From DASSUW01 sp963830725 (lineage in GTDB: Bacteria; Actinomycetota; Thermoleophilia; Solirubrobacterales; Solirubrobacteraceae), in assembly GCA_963830725.1 (NCBI GenBank), contig CAWHNO010000009.1, positions 33,527-97,526 of the forward strand: DNA of 64,000 nucleotides, read 5' to 3'. The notes below the pieces were generated by a model that had not been told where the DNA came from, did no database searches, and was given only the letters and a program-made list of their open reading frames with translations. Below are positions 10,682-19,126 of the stretch, piece after piece; within the stretch, counting starts at the first letter, position 1; the number at the start of each line of letters is the position of its first letter. Both the position numbers and the translations under genes were made by a program.

Positions 10682-11350
10682 ATGCGGTTGATCGTCGCCC
10701 GCTGCTCCGTCGAGTACTCCGGCCGCCTGTCGGCGCGGCTGCCGGAGGCGCTGCGGCTGGTGATGCTGAAGGCCGACGGGTCGGTGCTCGTGCACGCCGA
10801 CGCCGGCGGGTTCAAGCCGCTGAACTGGATGACGCCGCCGACCGTGGTGGAGGAGTCGGAAGGCCGGATCGTGGTGCGCAAGCTGAAGGGCGAAGACCGG
10901 CTGGACATCGAGCTCGCCGAGGTGCTGAGCGACGTCACGCACGCGATGGACTTCGACGCCGCTCAGCTCGAGAAGGACGGCGTGGAGGCCGATCTGCAGA
11001 TCCTGCTGGCGGACGCGCCGGAGTGGTGCGGCGACGGCTTCCGGCTCGTGCGGCGCGAGTGGCCGACCGACATCGGGCCGGTCGACCTGATGTGCCGCGA
11101 CGACGAGGACGGCTGGGTGGCGGTCGAGATCAAGCGCGTCGGGACGATCGACGCCGTCGAGCAGCTGGCGCGCTACCTGGAGCGCATCCGGCTGGATCCG
11201 GCGATGGCGGACTGCCGGGGCGTGCTCGCCGCCCAGGTGGTCAAGCCGCAGGCGCGCGTGCTGGCCGAGGCGCGCGGGCTGGACTGGGTGGAGGTCGACC
11301 TCGCCGAGCTGCGCGGGGAGCGCGAGCCGGCGCTGACCCTGTTCGGATGA
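10682..11350 (+). CDS. nucS: Mismatch-specific endonuclease NucS/EndoMS
   Basis: 222 residues, full length. NucS replaces MutS/MutL mismatch repair in most actinobacteria and some archaea; it cuts both strands at G-T, G-G and T-T mispairs and is loaded by the sliding clamp. Seen: N-terminal RLIVARCSVEYSGRL, DNA-contact GGFKPLNWM, and the catalytic PD-(D/E)xK-type core in WPTDIGPVDLMCRD followed by VAVEIKRVGTIDAVEQL. The last residues LTLFG fit the C-terminal clamp-binding tail. The next gene starts 19 bases later. This gene is one of the main reasons for calling the organism an actinobacterium. Confidence 0.95.
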   Translation: MRLIVARCSVEYSGRLSARLPEALRLVMLKADGSVLVHADAGGFKPLNWMTPPTVVEESEGRIVVRKLKGEDRLDIELAEVLSDVTHAMDFDAAQLEKDGVEADLQILLADAPEWCGDGFRLVRREWPTDIGPVDLMCRDDEDGWVAVEIKRVGTIDAVEQLARYLERIRLDPAMADCRGVLAAQVVKPQARVLAEARGLDWVEVDLAELRGEREPALTLFG

Positions 11351-11369
11351 CGTCGATCCGGCACGAGTC

Positions 11370-12131
11370 ATGACGCCGGTCCGCACAGAGGCCGGCGACG
11401 GCGTGCTCGTCGTGACGATCGACCGGCCGGAGGCCCGCAACGCCGTCAACCTCGCCGTGGCGGAGGGCATCGCGGCCGCCGTCGAGCGGCTCGACGGCGA
11501 CGACGCGCTGCGCGCCGGGGTGCTGACCGGCGCCGGCGGGACGTTCTGCGCGGGGATGGACCTGAAGGCGTTCGTGGCCGGTGAGCGCCCCTACGTGGGC
11601 GACCGCGGGTTCGCCGGGATCACGCAGCGCCCGCCGCGCAAGCCGATGATCGCCGCCGTCGAGGGCTGGGCGCTGGCCGGCGGCTTCGAGGTGGCGCTCG
11701 CCTGCGACGTGATCGTCGCGGCGCGCGACGCGCGCTTCGGCATCCCGGAGGTCAAGCGCGGCCTCGTGGCCGCGGCCGGCGCGCTGCTGCGGCTCCCGCG
11801 GCGGATCCCCTACCACCTGGCGATGGAGCTGGCCCTCACCGGCGAGCCGATCGGCGCCGAGCGCGCCGCCGCCATCGGCATCGTCTCGCGGCTCACCGAG
11901 CCTGGCGAGGCGCTCGCGGGTGCTCACGAGCTCGCTGGGCAGATCGCCCGCAACGGCCCGCTGGCGATCGACGCGACGAAGCGCATCGTGGCCGCGGCGG
12001 GGGACTGGCCGGCGGAGGAGGCGTGGGAGCGCCAGGGCGAGATCGCCGGGCCCGTGTTCGCCTCAGAGGACGCGCGCGAAGGCGCCACCGCGTTCGCCGA
12101 GAAGCGCGATCCGGTCTGGCGCGGGCGGTAG
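11370..12131 (+). CDS. Enoyl-CoA hydratase/isomerase (crotonase family)
   Basis: 253 residues. The crotonase oxyanion-hole motifs are VLTGAGGTFCAGMDLKAF (~residues 50-67) and VEGWALAGGFEVALACD (~95-111). The acidic residue of classic hydratases is seen in FGIPEVKRGL. The family hydrates or isomerises enoyl-CoA esters; the exact substrate is not readable. It lies 19 bases after nucS and may share its transcript, with no functional link. It converges on yjbQ, with a hairpin between. Confidence 0.88.
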   Translation: MTPVRTEAGDGVLVVTIDRPEARNAVNLAVAEGIAAAVERLDGDDALRAGVLTGAGGTFCAGMDLKAFVAGERPYVGDRGFAGITQRPPRKPMIAAVEGWALAGGFEVALACDVIVAARDARFGIPEVKRGLVAAAGALLRLPRRIPYHLAMELALTGEPIGAERAAAIGIVSRLTEPGEALAGAHELAGQIARNGPLAIDATKRIVAAAGDWPAEEAWERQGEIAGPVFASEDAREGATAFAEKRDPVWRGR

Positions 12132-12134
12132 CGC

Positions 12135-12155
12135 CGGGACGAACTTCTCGTCCCG
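12135..12155. terminator. Bidirectional terminator hairpin
   Basis: CGGGACGA (12135-12142) and TCGTCCCG (12148-12155) around ACTTC, placed between convergent stop codons at 12131 and 12159. Confidence 0.65.
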
Positions 12156-12158
12156 CGC

Positions 12159-12578
12159 TCACTCGCCGAAGAGCGTGACCACCAGCGACCGCGCGCCGCC
12201 ATGGTCGCGGTGCTCGCACAGGTACACGCCCTGCCACGTGCCGAGCGCGAAGCGGCCGCGGCTGACGGGCAGCGAGAGTGCCGGTCCGAGCACGGAGGCC
12301 TTGATGTGGGCCGGCATGTCGTCCGGGCCCTCCAGGGTGTGCGTCCAGTACGGCGCGTTTTCGGGCACCGCCTCGTCGAAGTACGTCTCGAAGTCGCGCC
12401 GCACGTCGGGCGAGGCGTTCTCGTTCAGGGTCAGGGAGGCCGAGGTGTGGCGGATGAAGAGATGCGCGAGGCCGACCTGGATCGAGCGCAGCTCCGGCAG
12501 CGCCGACTCGACCTCGTCAGTCACGAGGTGGAAGCCGCGCGGCCGCGGCCGCAGCGTGATCTCCCGCTGGACCCACAC
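12159..12578 (-). CDS. yjbQ: YjbQ family protein (secondary thiamine-phosphate synthase-like)
   Basis: 139 residues, the standard length for this single-domain family (UPF0047). Family hallmarks: GLAHLFIRHTSASLTLNE, the His-rich core that relatives use for weak thiamine-phosphate synthase activity, and LGTWQGVYLCEHRDHGG near the C-terminus. GTG 12578 is the only start giving the normal N-terminus. It lies 10 bases downstream of the alkyltransferase-like gene on the same strand. The physiological role of the family is unsettled. Confidence 0.88.
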   Translation of the reverse strand: MWVQREITLRPRPRGFHLVTDEVESALPELRSIQVGLAHLFIRHTSASLTLNENASPDVRRDFETYFDEAVPENAPYWTHTLEGPDDMPAHIKASVLGPALSLPVSRGRFALGTWQGVYLCEHRDHGGARSLVVTLFGE

Positions 12579-12588
12579 GGCGCGAAGG

Positions 12589-12858
12589 CTATTCGGGCAG
12601 CCGCGCCACGCGCATGTCCACCCGCGCGCCGCGGAACGGCACGCCCTCGGCTTCGAGCAGCGCGCGCTGGCGGGCGCCCTTGGCAAGCGACCCGTCGGCG
12701 CGCACGATCCGGTGCCACGGGACCGTCGGGTCGTCGCAGCCCGAGAGCACCGTGCCGGCGAAGCGCGGCGCGCCCGGCGACACGTCGCCGTAGGCGCGCA
12801 CGAAGCCCGGCGGGGTCGCGCGAATCCTGGCCAATACGCGAGTTGCGCGGTCGGACAC
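12589..12858 (-). CDS. Alkyltransferase-like protein (MGMT DNA-binding domain lacking the acceptor Cys)
   Basis: 89 residues, only the DNA-binding half of O6-methylguanine-DNA methyltransferase. The reactive PCHR motif reads PWHRIVRADGSLAKGA here, so Trp replaces the alkyl-accepting Cys. Such ATL proteins bind O6-alkylguanine, flip the base and hand the lesion to nucleotide excision repair. The Arg finger is in the segment FVRAYGDVSPGAP. It starts with GTG 12858, 19 bases from the divergent DUF1028 gene, so the two promoters must overlap. It is followed by yjbQ. Confidence 0.88.
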   Translation of the reverse strand: MSDRATRVLARIRATPPGFVRAYGDVSPGAPRFAGTVLSGCDDPTVPWHRIVRADGSLAKGARQRALLEAEGVPFRGARVDMRVARLPE

Positions 12859-12877
12859 GCGGATATCCTCGCGCGAG

Positions 12878-13771
12878 ATGCGCGTGGGGACCTACTCCAT
12901 CGTCGCTCGCGACCCCGAGACGGGGGAGCTCGGCGCGGCCGTCCAGTCGCACTGGTTCTCCGTCGGCTCGCTCTGCACCTGGGCGCGGCCCGGCGTCGGC
13001 GCGGTCGCGACCCAGTCGGTCGTCGAGCCCGCGTACGGCCCCAACACGCTCGACCGCCTCGCCGCGGGCAGCGACGCCTCCGAGGCGCTCGCCGGCCTGC
13101 TCGCCGACGACCCGCTGGCCGCGGTGCGCCAGGTCGGCGTGGTCGACGCGGAGGGCCGCGTGGCCGTGCACACCGGCGCCGACTGCATCCCGTGCGCGGG
13201 CCACGTCGTGGGCGCGGAGTGGAGCTGCCAGGCGAACATGATGGCCGCCGACACCGTGCCGGCGGCGATGTCTGCGGCCTTCGAGCGCGCGCAGGGCGAT
13301 CTCGCCGACCGGCTGGTGACCGCGCTCGAGGCGGCCGAGGGCGCGGGCGGCGACGTTCGCGGCCGCCAGTCCGCGGCGCTGATCGTCGTCCCCGCCGACG
13401 GCGAGCCGTGGCAGATGCGGGCACAGCTGCGCGTCGAGGACCACACCGAGCCGCTGGCCGAGCTGCGCCGCCTGCTCGTCCTCCACCGCGCGTACGAGAT
13501 GGCCGGCCGGGCCGACGAGCTGCTGGCGGCCGGTGAGACGGCCCAGGCCGGCGCGCTCTACCGCCGGGCGGCGGACCTCGCGCCGGCGTCCGACGAGCTG
13601 CTGTTCTGGTCCGGCCTCGCGCTCGCCCACAGCGGCGACCTCGACGCCGGCGTCGACGCCGTCCGCCGCGCGATCGAGAGCCACGACGGCTGGGGGGTGC
13701 TGCTCGACCGGTTGTCGCCGACCTTCGCGCCCGCCGGACCCGAGGTCCGGCGGGCGCTCGGCCGCGACTAG
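12878..13771 (+). CDS. DUF1028 (Ntn-hydrolase-like) protein with C-terminal TPR-like tail
   Basis: 297 residues. The first ~200 form a DUF1028 domain: MRVGTYSIVARDPETGELG, GVGAVATQSVVEP and HVVGAEWSCQANMM are typical. The fold is related to N-terminal nucleophile hydrolases, but the activity is not established. Residues ~215-290 look like one or two tetratricopeptide repeats (AGALYRRAADLAPASDELLF). The start at ATG 12878 gives the exact family N-terminus. Its stop overlaps the stop of a tiny minus-strand ORF at 13768. Confidence 0.85.
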   Translation: MRVGTYSIVARDPETGELGAAVQSHWFSVGSLCTWARPGVGAVATQSVVEPAYGPNTLDRLAAGSDASEALAGLLADDPLAAVRQVGVVDAEGRVAVHTGADCIPCAGHVVGAEWSCQANMMAADTVPAAMSAAFERAQGDLADRLVTALEAAEGAGGDVRGRQSAALIVVPADGEPWQMRAQLRVEDHTEPLAELRRLLVLHRAYEMAGRADELLAAGETAQAGALYRRAADLAPASDELLFWSGLALAHSGDLDAGVDAVRRAIESHDGWGVLLDRLSPTFAPAGPEVRRALGRD

Positions 13772-13857
13772 CAGATCACCTGCGCCCTTCCCCCCAGAAG
13801 CGTGCCGCCGTCGGCGCCGACGTTCGACTGGCGCGTGCGGTACCCGCCGTTGCTCAT
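13768..13857 (-). CDS. Possible small ORF, 29 codons
   Basis: A short reading frame, MSNGGYRTRQSN... ending in AQVIC, preceded by GGAGGG three bases before the ATG. Spacing is shorter than ideal but the ribosome site is strong. It lies 53 bases downstream of kgd on the same strand and ends inside the 3' end of DUF1028. No family is recognised. It is Gly-rich with a single terminal Cys and has no membrane segment. It could equally be chance, since long frames are common at this G+C. Confidence 0.3.
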   Translation of the reverse strand: MSNGGYRTRQSNVGADGGTLLGGRAQVIC

Positions 13858-13910
13858 ACACCCTCCGACAACCCGGCCGCCGCCGAGTTGCGGACCGGTC
13901 ACCCTGCTGA

Positions 13911-16900
13911 CTACCGTTCGCCCGGGAGCTTGACCGGGTTGACCGACACCGGCGTCGAGAGATCGAGCGCCGTGCGGATGATGCGCGTCTGCTCGACCGT
14001 GTGGGCGGCCGGGTAGCCCTCGCCCGGCGAGGCGCGCTCCGGCCGGCCGACGTAGCCGAACTCGAGGTGCGAGGGCAGGATGTGCAGCATCCGCGGCGAC
14101 ATGTGGGCGCGCGCGCCCATGTTGCGCGGTTCCTCCTGTACCCACGCCACCTCGCGCAGGTTCGGGTAGCGCGCCACCTCGTCGAGGATCTGCTGCTGCG
14201 GGAACGGATACAGCAGCTCGACGCGCGAGATCGCCACGCCCTCGTTGTTCTCGCGCGTCGCGTGGCCCTTGAGGTCGTAGTAGATCTTGCCGGTGCACAG
14301 CGCCAGCCGCGTGACCTTCTCCTCGTCGATGCGCGGCTCGCTCAGCACCGGGAAGAACCGCGACTCGGCCAGGTGCGCGATCCGCGACGTCGCCTGCGGC
14401 ATCCGCAGCAGCGACTTCGGGGTCATGATCACCAGCGGGCGCTGCTTGGCCACGCGCGCCTGGCGGCGCAGCAGGTGGAAGTACTGGGCCGGCGTCGTGA
14501 GGTTCGCGACGCGGATGTTGCCCTCGGCGGCGAGGATCAGGAAGCGCTCGAGTCGCGCCGAGGAGTGCTCGGGGCCCGAGCCCTCGTAGCCGTGCGGCAG
14601 CAGCAGCGTCAGGCGCGTGGTCTGCCCCCACTTCGACAGCGCCGAGACGATGAACTGGTCGATGATGACCTGCGCCGAGTTCACGAAGTCGCCGAACTGC
14701 GCCTCCCACAGCACGAGCGTCTCCGGCGCCTCCATCGAGTAGCCGTACTCGAAGCCGAGACAGGCGATCTCCGACAGCGGCGAGTTGTGCAGCTCCATCG
14801 GCGCCTTCGCGTCCGGCAGGCTCTGGATCGGGGAGATCCGCTGCCCGGTCTTGGCGTCGTGCAGCACGAGGTGGCGCTGCGAGAAGGTGCCGCGCTCGGA
14901 GTCCTGGCCGGTGAGGCGCACCGGCGTGCCCTCGGTGAGGAGCGAGGCGAAGGCGAGCGCCTCGGCCTGCGCCCAGTCGATGCCGCCGTCGGGGCCGACC
15001 GTCTCGCGCCGGCGCTCGAGCTGCTTGACGAGCTTGGGATGGACCGTGAAGCCCTCGGGGACCGTCAGCAGGTTGTCGTTCAGGCCCTGCAGCACCGCGG
15101 CGTCGACCGCGGTCTTGACCTCCGGCGAAGGCGAGCGGTCGAGCTCGTAGCCGCCGGTCGGCTGCTCGGCGTCCCCGCCCGCCAGCTCCTCCTTGAGCTC
15201 CTTGTGGCGCCGTGACAGCGAGTCCCAGATCTCCTGGGCGAGCGCGTCGGTCTCCTCCTTGCGTCATCACGCCCTGCTCCACGAGCTGGGCCGCGAAGAG
15301 GTCGCGCGACGGCGTCTTCTCCTTGATGATCGCCGCCATCTCGGGCTGCGTGTAGGCGGGCTCGTCGGCCTCGTTGTGCCCGAAGCGGCGGTAGCCGATC
15401 AGGTCGATCATCACGTCGTGGCCGAACTCCTGGCGGAAGGCGAAGGCCAGGCGGACGGCGGAGACGCACGCCTCCACGTCGTCGGCGTTGACGTGAATGA
15501 TCGGGACGTCGAAGCCCTTGGCGATATCCGACGCCCACCGGGTCGAGCGCGAGTCGTCCGGATCGGTGGTGAAGCCGACCTGGTTGTTCTGGATGATGTG
15601 CAGCGTGCCGCCGACCGTGTAGCCGTCGAGCGCCTGCAGGTTCAGCGTCTCCGAGACCACGCCCTGGCCCGGCATCGCGGCGTCGCCGTGCAGGATGATC
15701 GGGATCGCGGCGTTGGTGTCGAGCGAGGCGTGGGCGCCCGTGCGCGAGGTCTGGACCGCGCGCGTGGCGCCCTCGACCACGGGTGAGACGTACTCGAGGT
15801 GGCTGGGGTTGGACTCCAGTCGCACGATGATCGAGCCGTCGCCCTCGAGCTGGTAGGTGCCCTGTGCGCCGTGGTGGTACTTGACGTCGCCCGTGCCGCC
15901 CTGCGGGATCGTGGTCACGGCCTCGATCGAGGACGCGCCCTCGAACTCACGGAAGATCGTCTCGTAGGCGCGGCCGAGGTTGTGCGCGAGCACGTTGAGG
16001 CGGCCGCGGTGCGCCATGCCCAGCACGACCTCGCGGGCGCCCGCCGTGGCCGAGAGCTGGATCATCTCGTCGAGCATCGGGACGGTCATGTCCAGGCCCT
16101 CGATCGAGAACTGCTTCTGGCCCAGGTAGGCCTTGTGCATGAAGCGCTCGAGCGAGTCGACCTGCGTCAGCCGCCGCAGCAGCTTGCGCTTCTCGTCGGC
16201 CGACAGCGGCGCGCGGAAGGCGCCCGACTCGATCTTCTCGCGCAGCCACATGCGCTGGCGGTGCGAGGCGATGTGCTCGATCTCGTACGCGATCGTGCCG
16301 CAGTAGGTGTCGCGCATGTGCGGCAGCGCCTCCGCCAGCGTCGCCCCGGGCACGTAGGTGCGCAGGATCTTCGCGGGGATCTGCTGCATGATCTCGTCGG
16401 TCAGGCCGAGGGGCTCGGGGTCGAGCGCCGGGTCGCCCTCGGGCTCGGAGCCGAGCGGGTCGAGCTTGGCGGCGAGGTGGCCGTGCGTGCGGTGGGCCTT
16501 GATCAGCGACGTGGCGGCCTGGACGGCCTGCAGCAGCTGCTCGTCGGGCGGCGCCTCCTTGACCACCGCGTGCGCGGCGGTGGGCACCTCGGCGGCGGGC
16601 GGTGCGGGCCTGATCGTCGGCGCGGGGGCGGCGGCGAGCTGCGCACCGAGGTCGCCGAAGACCTGCTCGTAGAAGGAGTGCTCGCCCTGCAGGTACTGCT
16701 CGACGACCTGCAGGAACTGGCCGGATTCGGCGCCCTGGATGATGCGATGGTCGTACGTCGACGTCATCGTCATCACCTTCTCCACGCCCGCCACGTTGGC
16801 CGTGCCGGGTGGGAAGCCGATGGCGCCGGTGGCGACGATCGTGCCCTGTCCGCTCATCAGCCGCGGCACCGAGGCGATCGTGCCGATGCCGCCCGGGTTG

Positions 16901-18145
16901 GTGAGCGAGAGGTTGGCGCCCTGGAGGTCGTCGGCGGTCAGCGAATTGTCACGCGCCCGCGTGATCAGGTCGTTGAAGGCGTCGAGGAACTCGGAGAAGG
17001 AGAGCCGCCCGGCGTCGCGGATCACCGGGACCATCAGCGTGCGGCCGCCGTCCTTGCGCTCGACGTCGACGGCGATGCCGAGGTTGACCGCGCCGGCGTC
17101 GACGACGTGCGGCTTGCCGTCGATCTCCTGGAACGAGCGGGCCATGACCGGCATCTGCTCGGTCGCGGCGCGGGCGACGGCGTAGGCGATCAGGTGCGTG
17201 AACGAGACCCGCTGCCCGGCCTCCTTGAGCTGCTTGCGACGGGCGTCGAGCGTGGTGACGGTGAGCGTGCGGAACGAGGTCGCGGTCGGGATCGAGCGCG
17301 ACTCGTCCATGTAGCGCGCGAGCATCGCGCTGGCGCCCTTGAGCAGCTTCGCCTCGGCGGGCGCCGCGGCGCCGTTCTCGGCTGCCAGCACGTCCGCCTT
17401 CGAGATCCGCCCGGCCGGCCCCGAGCCCTGGACCCTCGAGAGATCGACGCCGAGCGCGTCGGCGACGCGGGCGGCCACCGGCGTGACCTTCACCTCATCC
17501 GGGATCTTCGGCGGGGCGCTCGCCTGCGGCCGCGGCTCAGGAGCCTCGGCGGCCGGAGCGGCGCCGTTGCCGGTGGTCATGCGGGCGATGACCTGCCCGA
17601 CGGTGACGGTGTCGCCGGCCTGGGCGAGGATCTCCTCGATCGTCCCGGAGGCCGGCGCCGGCACCTCGGCATCCACCTTGTCCGTGGAGATCTCGACGAT
17701 CGTCTCGTCCTCCGCGACCTCGTCGCCGGGCTGCTTGGCCCACTCGAGGATCGTGCCCTCGCTGACCGACTCACCCATGGCCGGCATCTTGATCTCGAGC
17801 GATTTCGCCGGCTGCGGCTCGTCCGGCCCGCGGGCTTCGGATGCCTCGGCGACGTGACCGGCGCTTGCGGCTCTGGCCAGGGCTCGCGCCATTGTCACCC
17901 GGGGAGATCTCGGCGAGCACCGCGCCGACCGCGATCGTGTCGCCCTCGGCGACGTGGATCTTGACCACGGTGCCGGTGGCCGGCGCGGGCACCTCGGCGT
18001 CGACCTTGTCGGTGGAGATCTCGACCAGGACCTCGTCTTCGGAGACCTGGTCGCCTTCCTGTTTGTGCCATTCCAGCACGGTGCCCTCGGAAACCGAGTC
18101 ACCCATCGCTGGCATGGTCACTTCCACCGTGGTATTGACCGCCAT
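13911..18145 (-). CDS. kgd: 2-oxoglutarate dehydrogenase E2-E1 fusion (Kgd type) with two N-terminal lipoyl domains; two frameshifts as read
   Basis: A single chain of about 1,410 residues after repair. Domains in order: lipoyl domain 1 (EISTDKVDAEVPAP, Lys 47); lipoyl domain 2 repeating the same motif near residue 160; an E3-binding domain (VTPVAARVADALGVDLSRVQ); an E2 succinyltransferase core ending with the active site YDHRIIQGAESGQF; and a thiamine-diphosphate E1 (GMAHRGRLNVLAHNLG, GDAAMPGQGVVSETLNL, GYRRFGHNEADEPAYTQ). It converts 2-oxoglutarate to succinyl-CoA with lipoamide dehydrogenase. Mycobacterial Kgd keeps the E2 core and E1 but lacks lipoyl and E3-binding domains, so this form is fuller. 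The frame breaks near 17,897-17,910 and at 15,261, each by one extra base; the repaired length is 1,411 codons. Confidence 0.9.
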
Positions 18146-18169
18146 CGCTGGCTTTAGACCATACCGCGT

Positions 18170-18466
18170 TCAGCGGGCCGTTCCGGCGGGTGCAGCGCGC
18201 CGCTCACAGACCACGAAGCCGATGCTCCCGGCGAACGGGCCGATGCCGCCGACCACGGCCACCATGACCGCGAGCCACAGGGGGATCACGCGCAGGCGGA
18301 CGGCGACGATGCAGAGCAGCGACATGACGATCCAGCCGATGCCGTGCACCCACCCGAGGATCGTCCGCGCCTGCTCGTCCCCGTCGGAGAGCCACAGCGT
18401 GAGCAGGCAGAAGTAGACCGCCGAGTGGGCGAACGAGAGGTACTTGAGCCGATTGAAGGTGATCAC
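18170..18466 (-). CDS. Small integral membrane protein, DUF3817-like
   Basis: 98 residues with three hydrophobic helices (SAVYFCLLTLWL, GWVHGIGWIVMSLLCIVAV, WLAVMVAVVGGIGPFAGSIG). RLKYLSFAHSAVYF at the start and the central GWVHGIGW fit DUF3817, an uncharacterised actinobacterial membrane family. The GTG at 18466 overlaps the TGA of the NUDIX gene by 4 bases (GTGA), so the pair is translationally coupled. kgd begins 24 bases downstream on the same strand. No function can be assigned. Confidence 0.7.
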   Translation of the reverse strand: MITFNRLKYLSFAHSAVYFCLLTLWLSDGDEQARTILGWVHGIGWIVMSLLCIVAVRLRVIPLWLAVMVAVVGGIGPFAGSIGFVVCERRAAPAGTAR

Positions 18467-19110
18467 GAGGCGAGCAGGGTGGCCATGTGACGGAGCTCGG
18501 GCTCGGCCTCGGCGGGCCAGTCGGCGGGCTCCGGCGGCCACCAGGCGTGGGCGTCGTGCTCGGCGTCGCGCTCCACTTCGGCGCCCTCGGGCAGCCAGGC
18601 CTGGCCGACGAGCATGACCATGCCGGACGGGAGCGAGAGCAGGGCCTCGACGGCGAGCTGCTCCGGCTGCACCGACCACTCCTCCTCGAGCTCGCGCGTG
18701 AGCGCTGCGACGGGGTCCTCGCCGACCTCGACCGACCCGCCGGCGCCGAGCGCCCAGCGCCCGGCCCACGTGGCGACCCAGGGGGCGCGGCGGCCGGCCA
18801 GCCAGCGGCCCCGCGCGTCGCGCGCCACGCACAGGACGGACAGCGACGCGGCGGCGTTGTCGCCGAGCCGCAGCGACCAGCGCATCGGCTGCAGCTCGAG
18901 CCGCAGCGCGTCCTCGTCGGCCTCGAAGCCGTACAGCCGGGCGGCGAGCCCGTCGTGGGCGGGCGAGCCGCGGTTCTCCAGCTCGGCGATCGCGCGGTCG
19001 GCCTGTGCGTTCTGGTCGGCGTCGGGCTCGAACGAGTCATCGCGCCAGCTGACGGCCACCTGGCGGCCCTGCCAGGGCCCACGCGCGAGGATGCCGGGCG
19101 GGAAGGTCAC
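18463..19110 (-). CDS. NUDIX hydrolase
   Basis: 215 residues. The Nudix box is complete: GSVEVGEDPVAALTRELEEE, with the G-x5-E-x7-REUxEE pattern that binds Mg2+ and cleaves nucleoside diphosphate-X bonds. About 110 residues precede the box, longer than a minimal Nudix domain, and include MRWSLRLGDNAAASLSVLC, so this may be a sugar-nucleotide or NAD-type member. The substrate is not readable. It is the first gene of NUDIX, DUF3817, kgd on the minus strand, and is divergent from the FAD oxidase at 19,127 with only 16 bases between the two starts. Confidence 0.85.
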   Translation of the reverse strand: MTFPPGILARGPWQGRQVAVSWRDDSFEPDADQNAQADRAIAELENRGSPAHDGLAARLYGFEADEDALRLELQPMRWSLRLGDNAAASLSVLCVARDARGRWLAGRRAPWVATWAGRWALGAGGSVEVGEDPVAALTRELEEEWSVQPEQLAVEALLSLPSGMVMLVGQAWLPEGAEVERDAEHDAHAWWPPEPADWPAEAEPELRHMATLLAS

Positions 19111-19126
19111 TCGTTGAAGGAGGGTA

